A stretch of DNA of 64,000 bases from contig CM040424.1 of assembly GCA_022702705.1 (NCBI GenBank), positions 75,209,452 through 75,273,451 on the forward strand. Direction: 5' to 3'. This DNA is from Papilionanthe hookeriana x Papilionanthe teres. Lineage: Eukaryota > Streptophyta > Magnoliopsida > Asparagales > Orchidaceae. The notes beneath the pieces are model-generated. The model did not search any database and was not told the DNA's origin. It saw nothing but the letters and a program-made list of their open reading frames with translations. The translations under genes were made by a program, and so were the position numbers. This document shows, piece after piece, positions 1 through 11,746 of this stretch; the stretch's first letter is position 1; every line of letters starts with the position of its first letter.

Positions 1-1107
1 TTCTTATATTCTAAATATATATTAGCATTTTTTTTGATAAAATATACCAAATTTAGAAAAAAAAGCTTGGAATCTTAACCATAGTTACTTTTAACTTGCA
101 GTTATTTTTTAACTCTAGTTTAGTTAGGGTTTGCAAAAATAATTTGATAAAGCGGGAGAGAGATCATTGTATGCCTTCCTTGTCCTCTTTGTCTTTCTTC
201 CTCTGGTATTTTTGGTAATGTCAGTTTTGCCTAGGGCTTGAGGTTTTTTGGCAAAAATTCGTTTTAAACTTTTAATTTTTTATTTTTTTATGTTTTTTAC
301 CAGCTTTGGTGGGAAAAAATTTGGAGATGAAGACATTCTGCTGACAGTATGCATCTGTGATCGAGCTGGAGCATCGATTCTCTGCAGGCAGGTGGTTACT
401 CTTTCTTTTCCATTTTCGCAGAGCTTTCCAACTAATGTATTTCACCGAAACTGTGGATGGAAGCGGGAGATCGAGTACCTAGGGTTCCGCTATTTCCATT
501 TCAACAATAACTGATTGGATCTCCCACGTCATGCTTTTGTTTTCATGCTTCTGCATGCATCTCGTTCAGCACTTTTATGCTTTTGCATTTTCTTCGTCGA
601 TTGCTGTATACGAGAGATTTCATCTGTTACGCGCACTGTCGAGTTTCGCATGCTTATATGGCACTTTGATTTTTCTGATTTGTGTGGTGGTAAGTCTGTT
701 GGTCTTCTAATTTTTGCAATGCGTGCACTTTTTAAGCTAGTGTGCTGTTTATGCGAGTATTCAGACGGGAAGTATATCCCTTTTAAGGATACACTGCTTC
801 AGCTTAAAGACTGATGGCCCTTTTATCCTTTTTTTTTTTTTTTTTGAGCTCTTCAATTTTCATTTCAAAGCGATCATTTCTAAGAACAAGGTTGAAGCTT
901 CAAAGGATGCTATAGGTGCCAACATTTTCAAGAGGCGTTAGAGGGAGAAAGGAGAGGGTTATTCTTCTGAAGGCATACAAAAAGGGAAGGTTGAATCTAC
1001 TGCGGCAGTTTTGAAAAGAATTCATCGCCTTAGTTCATTCATTAACTTCTCTTGTAAATCCTGTTGACGTTCTTCTTTTCCATTGGTTAGTATATATTTA
1101 TATAATA
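1..1107. other. Left-edge noncoding DNA, possible leader or intron
   Basis: No recognisable coding region. The T-rich, CT-rich stretch at about 150-800, with short open frames and a poly-T run near 827-845, resembles the 5' leader and first intron of a plant gene. It could belong to the DnaJ gene, whose ATG at 9488 follows a splice acceptor, but that would need an intron of roughly 8-9 kb. This is inference; no donor could be assigned. Confidence 0.3.
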
Positions 1108-1262
1108 GGAAGTTTACATTACCTAGCACACAATTCTTATGTATTTATATATCTCACACTCATAGCACTTTGGTTACTTAAAATTATGCATCAAAGGGTG
1201 CATTTCACATTTAAAAAACAGTAATATTGCTATTTTTTATGTGATATTAAGGATTTGAGTGC
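1108..1262. repeat. Dispersed TIR family, partial copy A
   Basis: The segment carries the family head (TTTACATT..CACACAATTCTTATG TATTTA) and the internal motif TATTTTTTATGTGATATTAA, which recurs almost unchanged near 50375. The right arm appears to be missing. Confidence 0.55.
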
Positions 1263-1899
1263 GGAGCACATTGCTCTAACAATTATAAAGCCACTTGGTG
1301 CAAATATAATTATTGATCGTAAAGTTGCCTTCTTTTTTATAAAAATTATTTGTAATCAAATGATTTATTTTGTGAGTTACCCTAACAATATTGTGATTTA
1401 TTATTTAATGAGTTTTTTGGTGAAGACCAAGACAAAATTGGTGTTGGAGTTGAACTCCATTAGTATTTCATCTCAGAATGCTAATTTGTTTATTTGTTAA
1501 TTAACACACTTAAATTACTACTATCTAGTTATGGAAAATCTTTCCTTTCAAGTTGTATTTATGTGAGCCAAAAACAAGGGATATTGGTGATATTTTTTTA
1601 TTTTGGCCTTTGAAAGGGACTATTGAAGTTGTCGTGGAGACTCAAGACCCAACATGAAATGAATCTTTTTAATCAAAATCAACGTAAAATTTGTCGAAAA
1701 ATCATGACATGAATCTTTCTAATCATTGTGTAAATGCTAGGGAGTTCCCTAGATGCGATGTGTTGTATGAGCTGAATATAGTGAAAATTGTGCATGGGTC
1801 GCTATACCGACACTCAGGCGTAGTGTCAAATAAGCAACGGTTCCTATATTACGAATGAATCCGGGTAAAGAAGTTAGTCTATAAAATTAATAATTGTAT

Positions 1900-4740
1900 A
1901 TGATCTTGGAATATAGGTACTCTCACAGGTAAACTAATGGACTTGATTGATATTATGATTCATAAAAAGATAAATATCAGAAACTAAATTGGTTGGAGAA
2001 AATGCTAAGGAGATTGAAATTTTAGGTTTTAAATGTTCGTATTCAGGTAAGAGTCGCACTAGAAATGGTGTAGGTGTTATTATAAATAAGAGTTTGAAAG
2101 ATAAAACTGTAAAAATTAATAGGATTGGAGATAAAATTATAACTCTTAATATTATTGTGATATTAATATTTTTAATATTATAAGTACTTATACTCAAGTA
2201 GGTTTATATATAGGTTCTAAACAAAAATTCTGGAATAACCTAGAAGACTTAATACAAAGGATACCTCTTGAAGAAAGAATTTTTATTGGAAGTGATTTAA
2301 ATGGACATGTAAGTAGAGTGATAGAAGATTTAAAATATTCGTGCTGGCTACAGTTTTAGATTGATTAATAAAGAAAGTATAATAATATTAGATTTTGCTT
2401 TAGTGTATGATTTTGTTATTACTAATACTTTATTTAAGAAAAAAGATGAGCATATTATTACTTATAAGAATGAATCTAATAAAATGCAAATTGATTATTT
2501 TTTTATGAGAAGAAGAGATCGTCGAGAATGTAAAGATTGTAAGGTCATTTCAAGTGAGAATTTAATTACTCAACATCGATTATTAATTCTAGATTTTCAA
2601 ATGAAGAGTTGTAAAACAAGGAATGATATGAATAATTGCATGGAATTAGATGAAGACACCTAAAAGACAAATAAAATTATCTTTATGTGTAAACTTCAAG
2701 ATTTGGGATGTTCATGAAGAAGTAAATTTACATGTTAAATAAAGTAACAAACACTATTAAACAAGTAGCAAAAGATGTACTTTAAGAATCAAAAAGAAAA
2801 TTTCTATAATAAAAATAGTTGGTGGTGAAATAATAATGTGCAAGAAAAGATAAAATATAAGTTGTGTTATAAAAATTGATTTAAATGTAAAAGCTTAGAG
2901 AACTGAAAAAAATATAAAATGGTACGTAGGGAGTAAGAGAATAATCTTTGATGCTAAAAATTATGCTTTTAATGATCTCTATAATAGATTAGATACTAAA
3001 GAGGGTGAAAAACGTGTGTATAAATTAGTCAAATAAAGAGAAAATAAAAGTAAATATTTAACTCGAGTAAAATTTTTTAAAGATGAAAATAAAGAAAAAT
3101 TATTTTCTTAGAAAAATATATATCAACATAAGTGGGTGAGTTATTTTGATAAACTTTTCTTTTAACAAACTTTTCATTGAAGTTTCAAAAAATAATATCA
3201 GCCACTTATGTTCGAACAAAATTTCGTGCCATTAATAATAATAAAATGTTTCTTTTTTACCTTCATATTAGTAAAAAAGAAATTTAAGAGGATTTAAAGA
3301 AAACTAAGGGTGAAAAGTCCGTAGGATCTGATGACATCTCAGTTGAAGTGTGAAAATATTTTTGAGATATGGGGTTTTCTTAGCTTATTGAACTTTTTAA
3401 TATTATTTTAAAAACAAATAAGATGCCCGAGGAGTGGAGGAAGAGTATTTTGGTCCCCATTTTTAAGAATAAGGAGAATGCAAAAGAGTGTGCAAATTAT
3501 AGAGAAATTAAGTTGATGTGTCATACTTTAGAATTACGGGAGAGAGTAATTGAATATATGTTTAGGCATATTATAAAGATTTCTTATAATCAACTTGGAT
3601 TTATGCCAGACAGGTCTACTATGGAAGTTACACATTTATTGAGAGGTTTGATGGAGAAGTATATAGAGAATAAGGAGGATCTACATATGATTTTTATTGA
3701 TTTAGAAAAATACTTACGATAAAGTTCCATGAGCTTTGCTTTGGAGAGTTCTAGAGAAAAAAGGTGTTGATATGACTTATATTCAAGTCATTAAAGTTAT
3801 GTATACTATAGTTGTTACTTGTGTTCAAACAGAAGGAGGATTGACCAAATATTTTCTTATTTCAGTTGGATTACATTAGGGATTAACTTTAAGCTCATAT
3901 CTTTTTTGCTTCAGTTGTGGATGCTTTTACTGGATATTTACAGGAGGATATACCTTGATGTATGCTTTTCGCTGATCATATCCTTATTGTGGATAAGACT
4001 AGAGAAAAAGCTTAGTAAAAACTTAAATTATGGATGTCTACAATGGAGTCTAAAGGCCTTCGTTTGAGTAGATCTAAAACTGAATACATAGAGTAATTTT
4101 AGTACTAGAGCTCTAGTGACAGAGTTGTAACTATGGGTGATCAAATTATTGAAAGTTGTGAACGCTTTAGATATTTTGGATCTATTGTGCAAAGTGATGG
4201 TGATAATAGATGAGTTTGTTATTAGTAGAATTCAAGTTAGTCGGTTGAGTGGAGGGATGCTTTGGGCCTATTTTGTGATAGAAAAGTTCTGCTTAGATTG
4301 AAAGGAAAATTTTATAAGATGGTGGTGAGAACTGCAATGCTTAATGGCGTTGAATGTTGGCCGTTAAAAGTGAAGCATAAAACTAAATTAAGTGTTCCCA
4401 CACACTTCGAGACAAAATGCAATATGAATATATTTGTGATAGGGTTGGTATAGCTCCAGTAGCGGACGAAATTAGAGTCATCTTAGATGGTTTGTTCACA
4501 TTAAACGTTGACCATCTGATGGTCTAGTTAGGAGAGTAGTTGTTTTAGATTCGACTTATGTTAAGAAAGACAGAGGTAGATTTAGAAATACATGGTTATA
4601 TTGTATAAAAAATGATCTTAATTTTTTAGAATTAGATGAAAATATGACAGTCAATAGGCGCAACGGAGAAAAAAGGATTCATGTAGCTGACCCCACTTAG
4701 TGGGATAAAGGCTTGTTGTTGTTGTTGTTTTTGTTGTTAA
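1900..4740 (+). mobile_element. Degenerate RTE-clade LINE retrotransposon
   Basis: A broken non-LTR retrotransposon. In succession the frames give the apurinic-type endonuclease (about 1910-2660: a 'GTLTGKLMDLIDIM' start, then 'LVGENAKEIEILGFK', then 'IDYFFMRRRDRRECKDCKVI') and the reverse transcriptase (about 3300-4100: 'KMPEEWRKSILVPIFKNK', then 'NYREIKLMCHTLEL', then 'QLGFMPDRSTME'). The 3' tail contains CCCCACTTAGTGGGATAAAG followed by TTG repeats at 4713-4737, the usual 3' end of plant RTE elements. Stops and frameshifts run through every domain, for example a stop right after the 'IFIDLEKYL' segment at 3720, so it cannot move on its own. The 5' boundary is uncertain and may lie 200 bp further left. 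Confidence 0.85.
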
Positions 4741-5250
4741 TTGATCGATATCATGAATATTTATAGTGAGACCTTATCCTAGATTTTCCTGAGCTGTTTA
4801 ACAAGTTTCATTTCTTTTGTTGTCCATTGTCTAAGAAAAGAATTGCTTCAAATATCATTTTTTGACATTTGTTTTCCATAAACGTATCAAAATTTTGTCT
4901 ACTTTTATTCACATCTAGATGATCAAGCTAGAAAACAAAATAAAGAACAAGAATGATAAGTTTTACTTTGTGAAGTTCTCCAGATAACGAATAATTAGGA
5001 TAAAGTTGGTTCCATTATCAAACAAGAAATTCTACTTGCTAGATTTAAAGTTGGCCGAGTTTGCTATTTTTTTGCAATTAAAGAATCTATATTTGAAAAT
5101 TAATTCAAACTTATATGCTGTTGTAAAAAAAAAAAAAACTTTTAATTACTTTTTTTTTATAATTTCTTTGCTTAAACTTATTTTTTGGGGATTTGCTTCC
5201 ACGTTTATCTTTTTCTTTTAGATAATTTCACTTCATATTTAATACTGTAT

Positions 5251-5367
5251 GATCCCGATATCGTAAAGCTATCTGATGAAATAGCTTCATTAAGAATAAA
5301 GAGGGAAACAAAGTTACATCTGAAGAATGACCCTAAGAAGTCGCTTGCTAGTTCTGAGGATCTCTAG
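5251..5367 (+). pseudogene. Short open coding-like fragment, unknown
   Basis: An open segment reads DPDIVKLSDEIASLRIKRET and ends ...SLASSEDL before a stop at 5365-5367. Its charged, helix-prone composition looks coding, but I do not recognise the family. Its second half belongs to a tandemly duplicated unit and reappears near 5640-5699. It could be an exon relic or a retroposed piece of a gene. No promoter or splice context was found. Confidence 0.25.
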
Positions 5368-5939
5368 GATTGCGACAAAATTTTTTTTTTAGTACTCATG
5401 TGATTACAGACATTTTGTTTTATTTGGAGAGTTCATGTCATTCCGTCATTAAAGCAAATTGTGTTTCAATTCTTTTAGCAACCTCTTTTCGTGGATTAGT
5501 GTCTATAGCAATTTTCTTTCTGATAACTTTTACAGTTGAAATTCCTCTGACTTCTACAATTGAATTTTCTCCTGTTGCCACTACAATTAAAATGTGTCCA
5601 ATGACTTTGTTTCCCTCTTCATTAATAATAAAGAGGGAAACAAAGTTACATCTTAAGAATGACTGTAAGAATTCGCTTGCTAGTTCTGAGGATCTCTAGG
5701 ATTGCGAAAAATTTTTTTTTTTAGTACTCATGTGATTACTGACATTTTGTTTTATTTGGAGAGTTCATGTCATTCCGTCATTAAAGCAAATTGTGTTTCA
5801 ATTCTTTTAGCAACCTCTTTTCGTGGAGTAGTGTCTATCGCAATTTTCTTTCTGATAACTTTTACAGTTGAAATTCCTCTAACTTCTACAATTGAATTTT
5901 CTCCTGTTGCCACTACAATTAAAATGTGTCCAATGACTT
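5299..5939. repeat. 332-bp tandem duplication with palindromic junction
   Basis: Copy 1 is 5299-5630 and copy 2 is 5631-5939; they are nearly identical. The junction is a perfect 16-bp inverted repeat (5604-5619 against 5631-5646) around an 11-nt loop. The unit also has an open minus-strand frame of about 55 codons (roughly 5603 down to 5436), of unknown origin. Confidence 0.85.
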
Positions 5940-5959
5940 CTTCCTACTTCTGGTATTGA

Positions 5960-8814
5960 AATTTTTGAACCTAGTGTAACTCAATCCTTTTAGTTGGATT
6001 ATGATTGACGAAGTGTTGACCGAGTTTCTAAAAGAAAAGTGAAAGAGATTGTTAAATGATGTAAAACACAAAGAAAAATAAGTTGGAGTGCCTTAATAGA
6101 AAAAAAAAAGTTCCTTTCACATGCCTCAATTAGAAAGCATTAGATATTATTTATTATGATTTAGATCTTGAATTGCTTGAAGATTGAATTTCCCCAATAG
6201 CTTTGCTTTAGTACTTGTTTTTTTAGTCATCACTCATAATAAATAAAATTTTGCTTTTAGATTTTCATGTAGTGACAATGAAAGTGAGTGCTATGAGCCG
6301 ATAATTTAATTTTATAATTACTTGTCATGCCCCAAAGAAGCCAAGCAATTGCCAACAAAAGTCCATCTTCTTGATAATAATGTCGTGATTTAAAAAATGT
6401 TTTGGAGGATGGAAAGGTCTGCAAGAAACCTGCCTTAAAAATACTATAAAAATAAATGATGAGTTTGTCAAGAGCACTGCTATTGCTTTTATGATATTTT
6501 GGCCGAAAAGAGATGATAAGATAATGACAGTTGTATTAATAAGATGATTGAGCTCGAAGAACAAGTAAAATAGCTATAAAAGAAGAAAGCATGGCATGAG
6601 TCTGACCTTGCTGAAGGAGATTTCAAAATTTTCGATTAATTTTTTGAATCTTTAAATGCATTAACCTGCTTAAATAGTATGATACTTTTATTGACATTTA
6701 GCTTGTGATAAGTTAGATTGGCATCTACATCCGACATTTTGTCTACGAACTAGAATTTTTTTTTCACTTTTTTTTGTTCAAAGTTTTGATTAACTTGCAA
6801 TTTTTTTTTTTTTTGGCTAAAAGAAGTTCATATGCGAGAAGTTCGATTTTTATTTGCCACGGTTACAACTTTTTCTTATCGCATGATTCTCGAGTTTAGT
6901 TCCTCTATGAATTTCTAGATTAAGCGCTCTTTTTGAATATTTTTTATAGCTTTCAAGTAGCATGCTTTTGACTGTAGGAAGTCTCATTTCATTGTCACTA
7001 CTTTAACTTCTATAAAAAATGTTACAATAATATCGAATGTTGAGAAACAACTATCTTGAAATTATTTAGAATTGGTTGTTTGAAGATGTCATTATAAGTT
7101 GCCGAGGTGTTAAGCTTTTACTGCAAAATTGATGCAATTATATTTTCATTTTCCCTTTGTTTCGTAGAAAAACTAAGTCGTCGTATAATTTGTGACAATT
7201 GAGAACCATTAAAGTTCATCTTTTTGAAAACACTTGAAAATAATATTTATTGATTTTTTTGTGTTAATTAGAATGTTGTTGATTTGATGGTTAGTGTTCA
7301 GGCCGGTGACCACAATAACATCATTATAAATCTCCATTTGCTAGTATATTCGCTTAATAAAATATGATATGATCCACCTTTGCAAATTCTAGACATTTAC
7401 TAGCTTACCTCCCACGACGAAGTTGTTTTAGATTTTCTAATTGAGAGATTTCTTTTTGGATCCACCTAGATTGGCAGGTATTAATCTAGCAATGTGTGCT
7501 GTCTGTGTTATGACAAGATTGTTTCTTTGCCTTTATATTGGCTTCCTTGTAGATCACCTTCATGGATGTGGAAGAGCAAACTCTTTTAGCTTTTTTGCTT
7601 TGGTAAGTTTGCCAAATTATGAAGTTGGCAAGCCTCCGAATTATGCCTATGATCTTTGTAGAACACACAATACTTTGAAAGTCCTCTCACATTGGGGCCA
7701 ACCCTCATGGGAATTGTTCGTCAAAAAAAAAAAAAATTTTTAGATGGCTTCTACAAGTTTATTTGTTGAAACATGCAACAACATGATGCCTGGGTGGTAG
7801 TGAGCAGGTGGATGCGACTTCTACCTTTTTTACTATCATTTTATTTTTTGTTTCTATATGCCTCTTTGGATGATTTGGTCGCTGTTGGTAGTTTGTTGCG
7901 AGCCAAAGCATGAGTTTTGCTCCTCGTTGGATTTCAAGCAAATTAATTGATTCCTAAAAATTGTTGAAATTTATATTTGAGTAAATTGTCTCTTTTGATT
8001 TGAAGTCGATCTAGTTGACTTGCAATTGTATCATTTCAACATTAAAATGATTTTTGATGAGGTCCAGTAACTCGACCGATGTCTTTGGTTATTATAGGCT
8101 AATAGTGTTGTGGAAAGGCCTTTCCCTCGTATATTAAGCACAACTTGAACCATAGCCTTCTCTAGAACCTTTATGTCCAACATTTCCTTTTGCAAACTCA
8201 TTATGAAGCTCCAGAGTGACCTGCTTATCTTCTGCCTGATCTTTTGTATGGCTTGTGAATTTCTTAGAGAGTATGGGACACTAGAGAATTTAGTGATAAA
8301 CATTATTTTGAATCTCATAAAACTGAGTAATTATTTAAAAGTGGCAGGCGGAAAAAACACTTGAGAGATGACTCTTTGATGTTCATAAAAAGAAAAATTA
8401 TTTCGAAGCATCATAATTTATAGTAAGAAACAAAGAATTCATAGTAGGCTACATGATCCATCAAATAAAATTTTCTCCATTCGAATCACGATGAGAAATA
8501 TTGAATATTATACGAGGTTTCACATCTATAATCTCTTGTTGCAAAAGCATTAGCTAGTCCCGGTATTCTCTTCTCAACTTGTTTCTCTATTCAACAAAGT
8601 GAGGGAGATGAGTCACTATCACTGTGCTGTTCGAATCAAGGTGATTGTCCATGTTAACAAAATTTTTTCCTTTTTGCTATTCTGTGGCTCTTAGTGTGTT
8701 CTGATTTGGCATTCATTCACGCTTATTGCATCTTTGAGGATGTTAAATACGAAGTTGCCCATAAATTTACATCATAATGTTACTGGCAGTTAAAGCAAAA
8801 AGAGGAGAGATAAT

Positions 8815-8815
<1 letters not shown>
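5960..8815. other. AT-rich intergenic DNA, nothing recognised
   Basis: Several short open frames occur on both strands (for example 7441-7743 plus and 8031-8318 minus). None shows a domain, promoter or splice pattern I can identify. Short A and T runs are common. Confidence 0.5.

Positions 8816-8817
<2 letters not shown>

Positions 8818-8861
<44 letters not shown>
8818..8861. repeat. (AG)n microsatellite
   Basis: About 20 uninterrupted AG dinucleotides follow a GAGAGATAATAAGAAA lead-in. It sits about 650 bp upstream of the DnaJ start codon. Confidence 0.95.
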
Positions 8862-8865
<4 letters not shown>

Positions 8866-9480
8866 TAATGTGAGAAACTTTGGGATATTATTATAATGGG
8901 TTTAAATACAAGAAATTGCTTAATTTGGGCTCTTCCTTCAATTCCATATATCTATAGTCTTGGATTGGGTATGAGCATTGAAGAGAAAGCCACATATTGA
9001 GTTATATGAATTTAAAAAAGTACTTAACAAGACCCATTAGTTTCTCGCCTTAAAATATGTTAGGAGTGTAGTGTGATTGCATTAGGATTGAATTCTCAAA
9101 CTTGTAGTTGACTTGTTATGATCTCACTGATCTTCTTTGATGATGTAGCATGCTTGGTGAGTACTTCCTGAATTTGGGCGAGTATGCCTAATTTTGGATG
9201 AGTGGGGTTTAACTTTGATAATCACCCTTTTAGGTTTCGGTGGGCTCAATATGATTTTTGCTAGGTAGGGCGAGATCATATTAGTATATACTGTTAACTT
9301 AAGCAAATTCATATCAGTCTAGGGGAGCCAATGCTATTGGATCTTCGGGATACTCAGATATACATTGTTCTTTGTCACTTACATCAGAAGCTATGATTTA
9401 TCTAGGATTTGTTTGAATCTGTTATATCTTTGCTCTGAAGTCCTGAAAGTGAATTTTCATTTATGGTTTTTTGTGTCAAT

Positions 9481-9487
9481 TTAGGAA
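9481..9487 (+). promoter_or_regulatory. 3' splice acceptor just before DnaJ ATG
   Basis: A T-rich tract ends in TTAG, and the exon would begin at 9485, three bases before the ATG at 9488. This is the usual arrangement for plant DnaJ/DUF3444 genes, whose coding region is in one exon and whose 5' leader is split by an intron. The donor and first exon were not located. Confidence 0.55.
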
Positions 9488-11746
9488 ATGGAATGCAATC
9501 GCGATGAAGCTCTTAGGGCGAAAGAGATTGCTGAAAGGAAGGCTACTGAGAAAGACTATGTGGGTGCCAAGAAATTTGCATTAAAGGCCCAGAATCTTTT
9601 TCCATCCCTGGAAGGAATCAGCCAAATGATTACAACTTTGGATGTTTACCTTGCAGCAGAAGCTAAAGTAAATGGAGAGAGGGATTTGTATGCAATACTT
9701 CATGTGAATGCTTCCGCCGATGAAGAGACGGTGAAAAAGCAGTACAGGAAACTAGCTCTCCTGCTGCATCCAGATAAGAACAAATTTACTGGTGCAGAAG
9801 GTGCTTTCCAGCTTGTTTCTGAGGCCTGGAATGTGCTGTCTGATAGGAGTAAGAAAGTGCTATATGACCAGAGGATATATGCAAAAGGGCTTCAGCAGAA
9901 GGTCTCGCAGCCAAGCAAAACTAAATCTGCTTCTAAGTCTGCTAGTAATGGTTTTTATCAGTTTGCTAACTGTGCTGCAGCAAAAGTGGCAGCTCAGAAG
10001 AGCAATGCTCCGAGGCCCCCAACTGGCCCATCACCTCCAACTCAGGCACCCCTGACGACATTCTGGACTTCATGTGCTGGATGTTGCATGCAATATGAAT
10101 ACCATATAATGTATCTCAACAAAAGCCTTCTATGTCCAAAATGTAAACAGCCATTTCTAGCGACCGAATTGCCTGCCCCTCCCAGTGGACTCCGTGCACC
10201 AAAATGGCCATCTAAGCAGCCCAATCTTGGTGACAAGAATAACAATTCCTCCGCTCCCAACTCAGAGTTTCAGCATGGAACAAGTGCCGACTCATCTTCT
10301 GGTACAAATTTCCAGTGGGGACCATTCTCCGGACTTTCTGCAACAGCTGGCGCTGATGGCTCATCTACTGTTGCACAGGCTGCTACTGTGGTTCAGCAAG
10401 CATATGAGAAAGCTAAAAGGCAGCGGGAAGAAGCACAGGCAGCAGCTAGAAGGGAAGAATTTCTTCGGAAGAGGTATAATACTTCAAGAAGAAATGCTAA
10501 CGCTCCTTCAAATCTTTATACTGGAACAGGTGCTGATATAAATGTGAATAGAAGAAGAGACATTGGGGATGATGCTGGGAATAACTGTGTTGTAAATCAG
10601 AATCATTCTGTTAGTGCTACCCGAAATACTTTCCCTGATGGGGATAAGGTTACTGTAGATTCTTTGAAGTCCAATTTGAGCTCGAGGATGGCAACATTTA
10701 ACAGGGAATTTATGCATTTAGATGTTCGACCTTTACTAGTGGAAAAGGCCAGGTTTGGAATATTAAATAAGATAAAAGAATTGAATTCGGTTGAAGCTGC
10801 CAAGGGTAGGGAAAAGGATAGGACAAAGAATAAACAAAAACCTAAAGAGGATATTAAAGAGTCAAAAGATGTTGATAATCTTCTGGACACAGTTCACAGA
10901 GGATATTCTGATAAAGAAGTACTTGATTCTCAGAGTAAAGTCCTTCATAAAGAAGATGGGCAAGCTGATGTTAATGATGATTCAGATAAGGATCTTGGTC
11001 TGCCTGTTTCAATTGATGTCCCAGATCCAGATTTTCATGATTTTGACAATAATCGCACAGAAGAAGCTTTTGGAGGTGATCAGATATGGGCTACCTATGA
11101 TGATGATGATGGCATGCCTCGGTATTATGCATTGATTCAGAAAGTTTTATCCAAAAAGCCTTTCAAGGTCCGCATGAGTTTCCTCACATCAAAGTCAAAT
11201 GCTGAATTTTCTGAATTAGATTGGGTTAGCATTGGGTTTTCTAAAACCTGTGGAGAGTTTAGAGTCGTAAGATATGAAGTTATCGATTCAATCAATATTT
11301 TTTCACATAAGGTTAAATGGGAGAAAGGTTACCGTGGTGTAATTAGGATTCTTCCTAGAAAAGGTGACACTTGGGCCTTGTATAGAAATTGGACTCCTCA
11401 CTGGAATGAGCATACTTCAGATGACGTGATCCACAAATATGATATGGTGGAGGTACTTGGGGATTATGATGAGGATCAAGGAGTCTCAGTTGTTTCCTTA
11501 GTGAAGGTTGCTGGATTCAAAACAGTTTTTAGGCGGCATTTTGACCCAAAAGAAGTGAAGGTGATCCCAAAGAAAGAGATGTTTCGGTTTTCACATCAGG
11601 TACCTTCTTATGTGCTCACAGGTGAAGAAGCTGACAATATTCCAGAGGGTTGCCTTGAACTTGATCCAGCTGCAACTCCTCTAGAACTTCTTCAGGCATC
11701 CACCGAAGGGAAGAGCGAGGAACATATGATTGATGTTGAACAATAG
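9488..11746 (+). CDS. DnaJ/DUF3444 co-chaperone-like protein, 752 aa
   Basis: One uninterrupted 752-residue frame with the layout of the plant-specific DnaJ/DUF3444 family. An N-terminal helical region (residues 1-60, 'EALRAKEIAERKA', then 'LFPSLEGISQM') precedes the J domain at about 66-128. The HPD tripeptide at 94-96, which stimulates Hsp70 ATPase, is intact. A short zinc-ribbon-like segment follows (Cys196, 199 and 200, then Cys216 and 219). The middle is low in complexity, with an A/E/R-rich coiled segment at about 305-330 and a K/E-rich stretch at 436-460. DUF3444 fills about 525-735, with the typical 'WALYRNWTPHW' and 'YDMVEVLGDYDE' motifs. Family members are thought to be soluble or nuclear Hsp70 partners; the function of DUF3444 is unknown. 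No frame damage is seen. Start choice: first ATG after a splice acceptor, in the expected family context. Confidence 0.95.
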   Translation: MECNRDEALRAKEIAERKATEKDYVGAKKFALKAQNLFPSLEGISQMITTLDVYLAAEAKVNGERDLYAILHVNASADEETVKKQYRKLALLLHPDKNKFTGAEGAFQLVSEAWNVLSDRSKKVLYDQRIYAKGLQQKVSQPSKTKSASKSASNGFYQFANCAAAKVAAQKSNAPRPPTGPSPPTQAPLTTFWTSCAGCCMQYEYHIMYLNKSLLCPKCKQPFLATELPAPPSGLRAPKWPSKQPNLGDKNNNSSAPNSEFQHGTSADSSSGTNFQWGPFSGLSATAGADGSSTVAQAATVVQQAYEKAKRQREEAQAAARREEFLRKRYNTSRRNANAPSNLYTGTGADINVNRRRDIGDDAGNNCVVNQNHSVSATRNTFPDGDKVTVDSLKSNLSSRMATFNREFMHLDVRPLLVEKARFGILNKIKELNSVEAAKGREKDRTKNKQKPKEDIKESKDVDNLLDTVHRGYSDKEVLDSQSKVLHKEDGQADVNDDSDKDLGLPVSIDVPDPDFHDFDNNRTEEAFGGDQIWATYDDDDGMPRYYALIQKVLSKKPFKVRMSFLTSKSNAEFSELDWVSIGFSKTCGEFRVVRYEVIDSINIFSHKVKWEKGYRGVIRILPRKGDTWALYRNWTPHWNEHTSDDVIHKYDMVEVLGDYDEDQGVSVVSLVKVAGFKTVFRRHFDPKEVKVIPKKEMFRFSHQVPSYVLTGEEADNIPEGCLELDPAATPLELLQASTEGKSEEHMIDVEQ

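Noticed and set aside
248..814. Two adjoining plus-strand frames at the left edge
   Set aside because: T-rich leader or intron-like DNA; no domain, and only an in-frame run without supporting signals.
7441..7743. 100-aa frame with hydrophobic start
   Set aside because: Ends in a poly-A-encoded Lys run, no family resemblance, and overlaps an open antisense frame.
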